NCBI GenBank assembly: GCA_964006375.1
Contig: OZ023267.1
Coordinates: forward strand, 80,547,682 to 80,611,681
Length of the DNA stretch: 64,000 nucleotides
Direction: 5' to 3'
DNA from: Tillus elongatus
Taxonomy: Eukaryota; Arthropoda; Insecta; Coleoptera; Cleridae
Shown: in pieces, positions 12,961 through 30,722 of the stretch
Numbering within the stretch: position 1 is the first letter of the stretch
How the letters are laid out: each line of letters starts with the position of its first letter
Program-made: the position numbers and the translations under genes
The notes under the pieces: model-generated
Told to the model about the DNA's origin: nothing
Database searches by the model: none
The model's input: only the letters and a program-made list of their open reading frames with translations

Positions 12961-13010
12961 CTCTTGAAAATGGCTCCAAAACAGGAGCCGAAACGTCGAG
13001 TTTCCATAAA
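12961..13010 (+). ncRNA. Degenerate hammerhead-ribozyme-like motif (right arm; mirrored at 11859-11908)
   Basis: GGCTCC at 12972-12977 and GGAGCC at 12984-12989 form a stem with loop AAAACA, followed at once by GAAAC (12990-12994), the arrangement of stem II and box II of a hammerhead. The box expected before the stem (CTGANGA) reads TTGAAAA here, so two core bases differ and cleavage is unlikely. Penelope-like elements are known to carry hammerheads in their terminal repeats. The call is a resemblance, not a demonstrated ribozyme. Confidence 0.35.
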
Positions 13011-13044
13011 TTCTGGACGCGGTTTAACCCGAGAACCAAGCATG

Positions 13045-13050
<6 letters not shown>

Positions 13051-13137
<87 letters not shown>

Positions 13138-13423
13138 TGTATCACACCGATAAAAATAATGGACCGATTTTGATAAAATTTAGCATGTGCCTTTCTTCTG
13201 TAAGTGGCTTGGATAAGTTCGTTAGCCAGGAAAATCGAACGAGGGGTTCCGTCAAAATTTTGGGTTCTCTTTCGAAACAAATTTTTATCTCAAGAAATAG
13301 AAAAGCTATGGTAAACAAATTTGGTACGTAAGTTAACGATATTAAAACGAAATTATATAAAAATATTTGGTGCTAGATCATTTCTATGAAAATTCACTAC
13401 CATAACGCACTTGCTGCGTCCAG
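13051..13423 (+). mobile_element. TA-MITE family: (TA)n, unit B and terminal repeat, right half of a split copy
   Basis: (TA)n at 13051-13134, then the unit B opening TGTATCACACCGATAAAAAT, GGCTTGGATAAGTTCGTTAG, and the terminus AATTCACTACCATAACGCAC to GCGTCCAG at 13423. This short form lacks the C and D modules. Same orientation as 11568-11790, its likely other half. Confidence 0.8.
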
Positions 13424-13542
13424 ACTTTATTTACTATCAATTTTTAATAATATCACGATATAAATATGTTCATGAAATGATTTCTCCACAAAATTAGTTT
13501 ATTAACCTTGTTATATCGTAGACTATATACTGTCTTTATTTA

Positions 13543-14893
<1,351 letters not shown>

Positions 14894-15389
14894 AGTTTTT
14901 ATTATATTATTGAATGAGGAGCAACAAATTTTAATGGGTAAACTTTGTAATGTATCTTATCAATAATACAATCCAACAAGTTTCAGAATAATTCGTTTAA
15001 CGTAATTGTATTCCGAGATTTTTACATTTCAGACGCTCGAGGCACTCCACTAATAATAGACATACTTTCCCCAGAAAATATACAAAAATACTTTTAAATA
15101 CGCTAAATTTTGAAAGTATTAAAGTAACTGAAATAAGACTTTACACGTAGCTATAAATGAAGTAAATAGAACTCTGTTGTGAATTTTAAATAATTTGGTT
15201 AACAAAATGTTGAGTTTTTTCCAAATTACAAATTAAATCTGAAAGACATGAATTGAAACTACGAGTACATTACCATAGGCATACACCATAATGCAGCGAT
15301 AACCAAACAAAATAACCAACGTCAAAATATCCTAATGTGCAACGAACGTTTACACGCGAGCTGTGGCGATTCCACCCTAATGACCGCCT
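14894..15389. other. AT-rich DNA without a recognised feature
   Basis: No gene, terminal repeat or tandem repeat was identified. Confidence 0.5.
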
Positions 15390-15560
15390 TCGGGTATATT
15401 CGTATGCGCAGATTTGTAAAGTGTTCAAAAATATCTAGTCTGAAACTGAGAGGGGAAAATAAGGAAGTTTTATATCAACTACTTGAAGTAAAAACTAGAT
15501 GGGATAGTGTGTTTTGTTTATTTATTATGCTCTGACAGTTCCGTTTTGCGGTTAAGTAGT
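15390..15560 (+). pseudogene. Possible hAT-type transposase fragment
   Basis: Within an ORF at 15335-15535 the stretch ENKEVLYQLLEVKTRWDSVF then CLFIML resembles the TRWDS(V/T)Y-ML-R block of hAT/ZBED-like transposases, which precedes the C-terminal dimerisation domain. A stop follows at 15533-15535. Only about 40 residues can be matched by eye, and the upstream part (MCNERLHASCGDSTLMTAFG) is not recognised. It may be chance similarity. Confidence 0.35.
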
Positions 15561-15852
15561 AAAAATTGTCATTCAAATAGATATAACAACTTGTATATTC
15601 TGCTTCTAAAATTGCAAACTAAAGAATAATAACGTGTTTTGTTTATTTATCATGGTTTGAGAGTTCTGTTTTGAGGTTAAATTGTAAATGATTGTATAAT
15701 TATCATATGTTTCTAAGATTGGAAATCAAAGATAAATTTTTCAAGTATGTACATTATTTGAATAAGGAATTGACTTCTTGGCTTTTATGAATTCAGGAGT
15801 AGGAACATTTTGTTTGTTTTCACTTGCCGTGGTAAAAAACTATTAATAAAGC

Positions 15853-16712
<860 letters not shown>

Positions 16713-17745
16713 AATGAATCGCAGAAGAAATCAGGGTTTAGTTCACCATAGTGGATTCTTACATAAAATGGGGCTCACAGAAAATAACACAAGTTAGATA
16801 AAGTAACCATTTCAGCAGACATTTTTTAAAATTTTAATGTTAGTTAATTTTTATTACGAAAATTCCCTAATAGAAATTGAAAAAAAATTGTTGTTTGAAA
16901 AACCGGTTCGATTAGGTTGACTAAAACGAAATCATCCAGGCGATTAACAAGGACAAATGCAATGACTAACCAACCGGCTGTTAAATATTTAATCGAACTT
17001 TGTGAAACTGGGAATTTAGGTAGCGAATGTTAGATGCAATTTGTTTTTTTTAACGTTACTGAAACCGCTGGTAATTCGTGGTCTAAATAGTAAGCAGACA
17101 ACGTTTTTGTCTGTGCTTCCCGAAAGTAGTAGAATTATTTTATTTATTTTATCTTGTTTGACTATTTTTTCTACAAAGCAAACAGAGTATTGCATGCGTA
17201 AACAATTTGTAATACCTTTTATAAAATTATAGATAATTGTCTTAATACAAAAAAGGTTCCCAAGCGAATACAAATACAACGTAACTTTTTATTTTGGCTT
17301 TTCATTCTTGAGTTGATATCTATTTATTTAAATCTTGTTAGAGATAACACCTAATTATTATTAGTTACAAGAATTGCCAAATTTAATGTTATGTTATTAG
17401 ACAAGTTTAAGTGTTAATGCAGTAAATTAGTGTGATTTATTTAAATATTTATAATATGTCGGTTGATTTGTCAATTAATACCAACCTCCCCAGAAACTAC
17501 GCTTGTGATCATGCACGTCTTTACTGTCCTGTAAAGAGGCAGGTAGCTGGTAATGTGAATTTTTAATTATCTCAAGTAGAGTGCCACTTAATTCTGTTAC
17601 ATACTTATGCTAACTACAAGTGCAGTTCAAAAGGTAACAATCAAACTTGAGTACGTTATGAGTAGAAGTAGAATATAGACATCTCTCTTTTTCTATCAAA
17701 ATTCAATGGCCCCTTTTGTAGTAGTGGATGACGCCGGTAATCCAC
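16713..17745. other. AT-rich DNA upstream of eag, no gene seen
   Basis: A piece at 16860-17000 is a diverged relative of 490-660. The rest has no recognisable transposon motif. A short frame from ATG at 17457 (MSVDLSINTNLPRNYACDHA) is not recognised and ends after about 36 codons. Confidence 0.45.
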
Positions 17746-17766
17746 GACGCTAGCGGCGCTAGCGTC
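17746..17766. repeat. GC-rich perfect palindrome upstream of eag
   Basis: GACGCTAGC, spacer GGC, then GCTAGCGTC form 9-bp perfect arms in a locally CpG-rich island of an otherwise AT-rich region, about 490 bp upstream of the eag start codon. It could be a cruciform or a dimeric protein-binding site near a promoter. Function is unknown. Confidence 0.6.
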
Positions 17767-17799
17767 GCATTCGATTTTGCCCTACAATATTTCACGAAG

Positions 17800-18336
<537 letters not shown>

Positions 18337-18603
18337 TAAATCTTTTATGATTTTGCATGGCGAAAGGCTTCTGAAAATTATTTAATCGATATAAATATCA
18401 CAAAATCCTTAGAAATACTCATGCTGATTATATCTTACTTCTTTCACCGATTCTAAGAATTAAATCATAGTGGCAGCGCAATCAGAACATTCAAAACATT
18501 TCTTCAATTAAAAGGTGATTAGGCTTAATATTTTCCGAGCATCGTGAATATATAATAACATCATAGAGATTCAGTGTGGGGTTCTTGATAACACAAAAAA
18601 AGC

Positions 18604-19210
<607 letters not shown>

Positions 19211-19495
19211 ATGTAGACGGGGCATATTGTTTTCACAGAACTAAATAATATTAACAAGTTTTAAATTATATTATCCCCTTATTTTCTGTTAGTTAAAAAA
19301 ATAATCTTTCATGGGGGTAAACGAAAATTATCAGATGGTATAGGCAGGCTATCCGAAAGCGTTTCAAATGTTAATAACTACGGAGGCTATACACATATGT
19401 TTTGACAAACAATACCACTTTATTAAATTTCGTTTGGGGAAATACTCATGACAGATGATTAAACGGTGCTACTACGATTACATAACATAAAAAGT

Positions 19496-20430
19496 CTGGA
19501 CGCAGCAAGTGCGTTATTGTAGCGAATTTTCGTAAAAATGTTTTTTACGGCAAATATGTCTTGTTTTTAAAAGGACATTTGGTTGGCAGTATAACCTATA
19601 CAACAAATAGCTTTGTTGTTTCAAAAAGTACAAACATTTTCCGAAAATCAACTTAAAAAAACGAATTTTTTTTTATAAAAATTTGCAAAATTTTCTTTTA
19701 TAAAAATTCACCATTTATTTTTACAGAAAAAATCTTCAGTAATGTTACACTAAATTATATTTTTCACAAAAATTCGACAATTTTTTTAAATAATAACTTA
19801 CTAAACATTTATTATTAATTATCATATATCATTATCACATATCAAAAAATCTTACAAAAAATTATTTCTACGGAAACACTAAAAACCATTCTGCGAAAAC
19901 TTTTCAAATTCTGGCACTATTTGAGGGCGCCCTGTATACGGCATCTCGCCCTATCACAATTTGTGATATGTGTTTGTGGTATGGGTCAAAAACGTGAAAG
20001 GTTGCAAAACAGTTGAAGTAACTCAAAAACGATGAACGATATCTTTTTTTTTTTACCTTACAAACATACATTATAATTCGAGGGAAACTGCAAAAAAGCA
20101 ATAACACAAGGTGTGTTCTATTAAAAAAAGAAAGTGTGTATCACCAACAACTTATGGGCCACCCTGTCATTGTCAAAATAGGTTAGTAAGATGCATCTCG
20201 AAACACACTATAACTAACGTATATAATTTTTCTCATATCTTGTATAATAACGGACATATTGAGCTTTACCATAGAAATGCGCCACCCTGTATAAGTAGTA
20301 GACAAAAATTGAAACTGACCCCTTATATGGGTTTTAGGAGTTCTAGTTCGCGCTCATTTGAAGAAATCTTTTTAAAATTCGTAAGTCGCGGTGTTCTCAA
20401 TAACGAATTTTTTCTACGAAAATTTGCTAA
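19496..20430 (-). mobile_element. TA-MITE family copy lacking the TA tract
   Basis: Terminus CTGGACGCAGCAAGTGCGTT at 19496, then modules D and C in reverse (ACTATTTGAGGGCGCCCTGT at 19917, ACTTATGGGCCACCCTGTCA at 20150, TATTGAGCTTTACCATAGAA at 20257), and unit A at 20310-20430 with the usual CTACGAAAATTTGCTAAAAT end. The C module matches 8256-8470 in the opposite orientation. Confidence 0.7.
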
Positions 20431-20572
20431 AATATAGATTATTAAACCATAAACCCTCTAGCTGAAACTACTGCCAAACTATCAGAAAGAGGGTATATTT
20501 TAAATGGATTTTCCGAAAATATTTTAGTAAAATGAAGGACAATGATCGTTGAAGCTAAAACTTAAGGCTTCT

Positions 20573-20671
20573 TAAAAAAATATTGACTAATGGGGAGATC
20601 CCCACTTTTGAATTCTGAAAAAATTTCTTCAAATGACCGCAAACCCTTAAAACCCATATACGATTGTCAGT

Positions 20672-20740
<69 letters not shown>
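20573..20740 (+). mobile_element. TA-MITE family: unit A and (TA)n, left half of a copy split by M2
   Basis: AAAATATTGACTAATGGGGA and GAATTCTGAAAAAATTTC lead to (TA)n at 20676-20738. After M2 the TA tract continues (22751-22847), then a hairpin, another TA tract and unit B of the same orientation from 23117. Confidence 0.75.
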
Positions 20741-22970
<2,230 letters not shown>

Positions 22971-23008
22971 CCTTGTATAGTACAGAAATGCCGTGTTATC
23001 AATCCTGT

Positions 23009-24335
<1,327 letters not shown>

Positions 24336-24916
24336 ACTTTTTGTACATAATTCGTATTTGTTTCAGATTCGTTGTCTGAAAATTGCAAATTCTGGTGTTT
24401 CAAATTGCGGCTTTGACGTTTTAAGAACAAAAATTATAAAATTTTAAAAATATCTTTTCTGATACTTCTTGACCTATTTGCATCAACAAAACGGAAAATT
24501 TTTGTACATTTTCAAGCAATTAGTCATCTTCAAAAATTATGGTACATTGGTTCTACTATATAGGCTATAACGGTAACCAGATTGATGCCTGCTTGCATAA
24601 GAGTTGTTATTTGTTATTAAAAACACTTTTATGAAAATTCACTTCCATAACGCAGTTGCTGCGCCCAGACTTTTTGTACATAATTCGTATTTGTTTCAGA
24701 TTCGTTGTCTGAAAATTGCAAATTCTGGTGTTTCAAATTGCGGCTTTGACGTTTTAAGAACAAAAATTATAAAATTTTAAAAATATCTTTTCTGATACTT
24801 CTTGACCTATTTGCATCAACAAAACATAATCGTTTTATGTAATATTCAATTGGTTTTGTTAATCACACAAAATATTTTGTTCGTGTGCTGTCCTTGGATC
24901 ACCAGTGGCAGCCAAA

Positions 24917-25119
24917 ATGTTTTTCTTTAAATGCCTATACCTTTTTTTTCTTTTAACATAGAAATTTTGGCACGAAGGGTAAGTTTGATAGTAGAAGTGT
25001 ATATGGTAAATTTGGTTGTCATTTTTCTGGCTAACGAACTCACCCAAGCCACATACAAAAGGAAGGTATGCGCCAAATTTAACAAAATCGGACCATTATT
25101 TTTTGAGTTATCAGTGTGA

Positions 25120-25213
<94 letters not shown>

Positions 25214-25250
25214 TCGCCTCATTAGTGAATTTTTCGTTTTACGAAAAATT
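24917..25250 (-). mobile_element. TA-MITE family fragment: unit B, (TA)n and hairpin end
   Basis: Unit B in reverse (ATAGAAATTTTGGCACGAAG, CTAACGAACTCACCCAAGCC, GAGTTATCAGTGTGATGCAT), (TA)n 25123-25210, then GATCGCCTCATTAGTGAATT and the complementary ACGAAAAATTCGCT. Unit A is almost wholly deleted. Confidence 0.7.
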
Positions 25251-25464
25251 CGCTACAACCCAACAAGAAACAGATGCCAGTGAATGGCTTAAAATGACCT
25301 ACGTAAAAGTTTATTGCCATATCCCAATATGGGCTATTCTTGATGTCTAAGGCAGGCTAAGTCAACTAATACAATATTCTTATAAATAATTCAAGAGAAT
25401 AACTTTTCAAAAAGTGCAGTTTGCTTAGAGTTGAAAACCTCTTGATTTTTCGTAGAAAAAATTT

Positions 25465-26216
25465 AATGTATGTACCACACCGATAACTCAAAACATAATG
25501 TGTTGATTTAATGTATTGATGAAATTTGGCAGGTACCTTTTTTGTATGTGCCTTACAAACACTCGTAAGTCAGAAAAATTAGACCAGGTATTCTGAGAAA
25601 ATTTTGGGTTTTCTTTGGGAATTTTTTTTTATCTCGAAAAATAATAAAGCTGTAACAACCAAATTTAGTACGTAAGTTTCCACTATAAAACGTATTAGTT
25701 TCTACTACAAAATGTATTATAGGTACCACATTTCAGATTTCTAAGTTGAAAGAAATCAAAGCCAATAGGCATTTAAAGAAAAACCTTTTGGGTGCCACTG
25801 GCGACCAGTGGCTGGCATAGGACCACAATATTTTGTATGTTAACAAAACCTGTTGAATTTTGCAGAAAAAGATATAGTTTTTTTAACACAAAAACGTCAA
25901 GAAATACCAGAAAAATTACTTTGCAAATTTTATAGTCTTTCTTCTATATCTACGTCAAAGTCCCAATTTTGAAGGTCAAAATTGGCAATTTTTTGACAAA
26001 AAACTTGAAAAGAATACAGGTTATGTAGAAGATATGTAGTAAGAGGTGTGTTTTACAAAACCTTAAGTTTTAGTTTCATCCGTCATTGTCCGTCATTTTA
26101 CTAAAATATTTGCAGAAAAATCATTTCAAATAGATTTTTCTGATACTTTGGCAATAGTTTCAGCTATGAAATTTCCGGAGAAGATCGCGGCTTTTGAATT
26201 TCAAAAAGATTTCTTG
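25465..26216 (+). mobile_element. TA-MITE family fragment: unit B, truncated by M3
   Basis: GTACCACACCGATAACTCAA opens unit B; GTCAAAATTGGCAATTTTTT lies near 25975. A piece of unit A (GCGGCTTTTGAATTTCAAAA) ends abruptly at the left end of M3. No TA tract is left. Confidence 0.65.
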
Positions 26217-28032
26217 GAATAACTTTAGTATCTCAATTATTGTGATTATTAATAAAAAATCCCGAAACATGTTAATTTGAAATAAAAAATTGGCATCCTG
26301 CAACGTAAAAACATCACCCTTACATTCAACCTCCTTCGAGTGACAGTTCCAACTCAGAAATCTTTAACTAGGAAGTAGAGGCATGTGATACCTCATTCGA
26401 AAAAATCTTCATTCTCTATTAAAAGATGCTATGTTTTTAAAATTTATTGCAAAAATTAATAGTAACAAAAATAAATTCATTTCATCACTAAATAATTAAT
26501 AGCTAATCGCGTTTCATTCTGAATGATAGACAAATTAAAACACATTAATTTTAACATCGAAGGTGTTCAAAATTGCATACCTTGAACGTCTTGAACTTAT
26601 CGTAAATAAAAAAATGCCTTCTAACGTTAATCAACATCTGATGCGTGACCGACCTAATCGCAATCATTATTCTTCTTAGGACAGCTAGATCACGTAGTTT
26701 AGTTTTATATACCATACTTTTTACACATATTCCCATAAGAAGAAGCCTAATAGCGTAATACCGAGTGATTGTGCTGACCATTCTAACGATTTTTGCCTCC
26801 CAATCCACAGACTTGGAAATATTTAATCGAGGTACTGCGGTTCCGTCCTACTGGAACCATATCATATTCGCTGGAACTTGTGAATTTGCTCGATCAGGAT
26901 CTATTTGCCAAAGTTGGAGCACTGCTAAATAGTTATCCCTATTTAAATTGGCATCAATGACAACAGGACCAATTACATCGTTTTTAGCTATTCCTGCCCA
27001 AGCATTAACATTTTTAAGATACTACGTGTGTCGGTCTCTCATCTAGTGTGGATTTTCTTTAAACCAGCAGGGACAATTGTGATGATTAGTATGGCTGTGA
27101 AGTGTACAACTGCACGCATCAGAAGGCAAATCATGTTCCGGTTAGGTAACATTGGTATCTAACATTTCCATCATTTCTTCACAGGAAGACGTCTTCTATA
27201 AGAATAGCCTTCCTGAGCTCTCCAGATTGTATCAATTTATGGGGATGCATTTTATTTTCTTTTAATAATATTCAACGTTGTGGCTGCTTGCCGAATCGAA
27301 CTATGTGGGTTTTCCTCAAACTCGAGCATTACATTCAATTTGGTATTATTACTCAGTATATAAGAAGGTTTTTTGTATCTGCTTTACATGTCCGAGCTCG
27401 CGAAATTGACTTTTAATTTTTCTCATTGCCCCTTCGGATATAGGCCGCAATCCGAAAATGTTTTCTTGTAATAGGCGATCTGTAGTCGTGTTTTATGTCC
27501 GTAACCAATCATCTGTAGAATTGTTATTTTATGCATTTCTGTTAAAGAAACCATGTCTCTGAATGTAACAAGTATTGTTATGCAGCTACAATGACACAGC
27601 AAGTTTTGAACAAAAGTAACATTGCCAACTGTGAAGAATGTTGATAACTTCTTTTTAATTGATACCATCCAAAAAGGACACTGAAACTGTTTTTCCTACC
27701 TTCTCATTATCATGAATAAAACGCGATTAGTTATTAACTTTTAAGTGTGTTGTAGCGAAGTTGATTCAGATGTTTTTTTACTGTTGATTTATGCAATAAA
27801 TTTTCAAACCATGACGTTTTTCAAAAAAGAATGGAGAAATCTTTCAAATGAGGTATCACAAGCCCCTACTTCCAATTTAAACATTTGAAGGTTGCAACTA
27901 TCATTCGAAGGGGGTTGAATGTAGTGGTGAAGTTTTTACGTTGCAAGCTAGCATTTGTAATATAAAATCGACATGTTTCGGAATTTTTTATAAATATGCA
28001 TAATAATTGAGATACTGAATTTATTCCATTTC
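26217..28032 (-). mobile_element. Mariner-superfamily element M3, degenerate
   Basis: Inverted repeats of about 300 bp (26217-26515 and 27718-28032) share GGAATAA, AGTATCTCAATTAT, AACATGT or ACATGTT, ACGTAAAAACATCACC / GTGAAGTTTTTACGT, AATCGCGTTT and the segment around GAGGTATCACA. Inside is a minus-strand transposase pseudogene. Unlike M2, M4 and M5 it is not bordered by TA tracts. Confidence 0.75.
26551..27585 (-). pseudogene. Mariner-type transposase pseudogene of M3
   Basis: N-terminal end (27423-27585) reads MVSLTEMHKITILQMIGYGH, parallel to the start of the M4 transposase. The centre near 27050-27110 has HNCPCWFKENPH, then NVNAWAGIAKNDVIGPVV (about 26950-27015). IWFQ-stop-DGTA near 26855 is the second catalytic Asp with a stop just before it. 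The C-terminal part 26551-26760 has LLLMGICVKSMVYKTKLRDL and ends FKVCNFEHL. Multiple frame changes. It is the most decayed of the mariner transposases here. Confidence 0.75.
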
Positions 28033-28557
28033 ACTGTGCTACACTGTATATACTAGTAAACTATACCGCCTTAGAAATCAAGGTATTATACATAATATCA
28101 GATTTTTATCGATTTTGTTTGTCTGTTAGCTTACGGAAACTACATCATTTTCTATAAACGATTCAAGTTTGAAGACTACTTTGCCATTTGAAAATTTATA
28201 AAGTTATGCATGCAGTACTTATTAGACAAGTAGGAAACTTGGACCATTGTTATTTAAGTTTGTGTTATGTTACCTCACAGGTGAATGGTTTAGTAGCTTT
28301 CCGAGGAACTTTCGTAAAGCTTAACTACCTCCTATTATGCTCTGTTGTAATTAAAATAAAAAATGTTCGAATGGCAACTTGCCGCAGCCATACATTGCCC
28401 TAAGAACTAACTAGGTAACTAACGTAATTAAAATGCTCAACTTTGAAGATATTCCTTATAAGCTTCTATAAGATCTTTTGCATATTCTTGCAAGCAAATT
28501 AATTTAAAAACATTAATAAATATAATGGGCCCAGAAACAATATAATAATAATAATTG

Positions 28558-28560
<3 letters not shown>
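28033..28560. other. Noncoding DNA; its end is duplicated at about 31000
   Basis: No gene is supported. The segment 28330-28560 (TATTATGCTCTGTTGTAATT, AACATTAATAAATATAATGG) is a diverged duplicate of 30990-31130, so M4 and its TA tract lie between two related sequences. Confidence 0.5.

Positions 28561-28644
<84 letters not shown>
28561..28644. repeat. (TA)n tract interrupted by M4
   Basis: Pure TA up to the first base of M4. The tract resumes for 11 bp at 30712-30722. Confidence 0.95.
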
Positions 28645-28647
<3 letters not shown>

Positions 28648-30711
28648 GGTCGCTGATAAGTCTGGAAACGGTCGATTATCCGGGAAAATATACAAGGTGT
28701 CGAAAAAAGTTTTATACAAAAGTTTTTGGGTTCTTCAATGTCTACTAGGCGGTGATAATTTCATTTATACAGGGTTGGTCATACAGGCGTGGCACACCAA
28801 TATTAATTTTTTTTTAATGGAACACCCTATATATTATTCGATATTTCAATCCTTCTCTTAATTTTGAGCAACATTTATCAGAAGCATGATGTACATAAAC
28901 TCAATCGTTTCCGGGTAAAAAAATAAATAAAAATAAACGCTATTGTTTTTCAAATCTATTGGATGAAGAACAAAAATAAATGAAAAGTAGAATATCTCTT
29001 GAAAACAATCTGTGAGTGTGAAAAGAACCGGTTGCGATGTTTTTAACATTGTTTGAAATCCTATTTTATAAGATGTTCAAAGTGTTCTCCATTGACCTCC
29101 TGACAATAATGAATTCGCTTAACAAAACATTGCACTGCATTTACAAGAGCGTTTTGAGGAATGTTATTAATTTCATGCACAATTCTTGCTTGCAACTCTT
29201 CAATATTCTGCGGTCTATTTTGGTAAATTAAATTTTTTTACATGACCCCACAAAAAAAGTCAAGCGGCGTCATGTCGGGAGACCTAGCTGGCCATTCAAT
29301 AGTTCCCCTGCGCCCTATCCATCTGCCAGGAAAGGTTTGATTCAGATATTCCCGTACCTCAATTCCAAAATGAGGGGGTGCCCCATCCTGCTGAAACCAT
29401 ATTTCTTCAGCTGGTAGATTTGGGTCGTTATTTTTCGGAAATAATCGACTAACGTCTGGAACAATTGATTCTTGCAAACGTGTCAAATATCGAGCAGAGT
29501 TCAAATTACCGTGTATAAAATAAGGTCCTATGATATGTCCACCAATAATAGCACACCAAACATTTACTTTTTGCGGTCTTTGGGTGTGAATTTGTTCCAT
29601 CCAATGTGGGTTTTCGTCTGACCAGTACCTACAGTTGTGTCGGTTGACTTGTCCATTCAAACAAAATGTAGATTCGTCGGAAAACAAAATGTGGTTGGCA
29701 AAGTTAAAATTTTGGCGTAACTTCTCCATAATAAGTTCACAGAACTCGATTCTGCGATCAAAATCGTCTTCACTCAGTTCTTGCAATAAATGAATTTTAT
29801 ATGGACGGAACTTTTCCCGCTTCGTAATCTTTTGAATTGAATATCGACTCATATTGTGATTTAAAGCCAATTGCTGTGCCGAAGTTTTCGGATTTTCCAC
29901 CACATCCAATATTACATTCAAAGAATTTTCTTCATTTGTAACGGTTACTGGCCTTCCAGTTCTAGGTTTATCCTTGATACCGCCAGTTTCGTGAAAACGA
30001 TGCAAAGTTTTCGAAACTGTGGATTTGGAGATCGATTCCCGCTCAGGATGCAACTCATTGAACATAATCACCACTTGAGCAAAACTTCGTGTTCTATCAC
30101 CGTACCCTATCATCATTAAAATTTCGATACGTTCGGTTTCACTTAAACTTGCCATTTTGCACAAAAACTTTTGACACTAAATTACTAATGTTTCAAAACT
30201 GTTGACACTGAATGAATGTTTGACATTCGTTGTCCTGGAAACATTTTAAAACAAAAGAATAATACTGCGTTTCTTATGGGCATCTTATCTTATCTTGGGA
30301 TTCCAAACAATGTTAAAAACATCGCAACCGGTTCTTTTCACACTCACAGATTGTTTTCAAGAGATATTCTACTTTTCATTTATTTTTGTTCTTCATCCAA
30401 TAGATTTTAAAAACAGTAGCGTTTATTTTTATTTATTTTTTTACCAAACGATTGAGTTTAGGTACATTATGCTTCTCATAAATGTTGCTCAAAATTAAGA
30501 GAAGGATTGAAATATCGAATAATATATAGGGTGTTCCATTAAAAAAATAATAATATTGGTGTGCCACGCCTGTATGACCAACCCTGTATAAATAAAATTA
30601 TCACCGCCTAGTAGACATTGAAGAACCCAAAAACTTTTGTATAAAACTTTTTTCGACACCTTGTATATTTTCCCGGATAATCGACCGTTTCCAGACTTAT
30701 CAGCGACCCTG
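28645..30711 (-). mobile_element. Mariner-superfamily element M4, best preserved
   Basis: It begins CAGGGTCGCTGATAAGTCTG and ends with the complement CAGACTTATCAGCGACCCTG, inside (TA)n with TA on both sides. The inverted repeats are about 415 bp (28645-29060 and 30296-30711) and very similar in sequence. An inner CAGGGTTGGTCATACAGGCG recurs in both. It encodes a transposase on the minus strand that is open for 308 codons. Total length 2067 bp. Of the mariner-type elements in the window this is the youngest by appearance. Confidence 0.95.
29061..30155 (-). pseudogene. Mariner-type DD41D transposase, nearly intact
   Basis: Likely start is MASLSETERIEILMMIGYGD at 30155 (an upstream in-frame ATG at 30164 gives three more residues). 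Helix-turn-helix with SKSTVSKTLHRFHETGG and KPRTGRPVTV; HILFSDESTFCLNGQ has catalytic Asp 1, WFQQDGAPPHF Asp 2, SPDMTPLDFF Asp 3. I count 41 residues between Asp 2 and Asp 3, the DD41D spacing of rosa-type mariners. The frame then shifts in a run of seven T/A bases near 29255 and again near 29240. The expected C-terminus (RPQNIEELQARIVHEINN ... EHFEHLIK) is present in the next frame, ending at 29061. Only these homopolymer slips separate it from a full protein. Confidence 0.92.
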
Positions 30712-30722
30712 TATATATATAT

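Larger units (their letters stand above)
11820..13049. mobile_element. 1.23-kb near-perfect palindromic element (foldback-like, possibly Penelope-related)
   Basis: The two arms (11820-12432 and 12437-13049) are symmetric about a 4-base loop at 12433-12436 with no net length difference. Each arm, from centre outward, has CTAGGGTTGAACACACTGAG, a TCTCCGGCGAGATTTGGGG block, CGAGCTACAACAACC, six 70-bp tandem units, then GGCTCC-AAAACA-GGAGCC-GAAACGTC and the outer end CCAAGCATGTCTC. Long arms with internal tandem repeats are the hallmark of foldback elements. The outer ~90 bp with a GAAACGTC box resemble terminal repeats of Penelope-like retroelements, which can be inverted. No protein is encoded. 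It interrupts the TA tract of a TA-MITE copy. Confidence 0.8.

Noticed and set aside
17457..17566. Short ORF (MSVDLSINTNLPRNYACDHA...) as an upstream host exon
   Set aside because: Only about 36 codons, not recognised, and no clear splice sites fixing its frame to eag.
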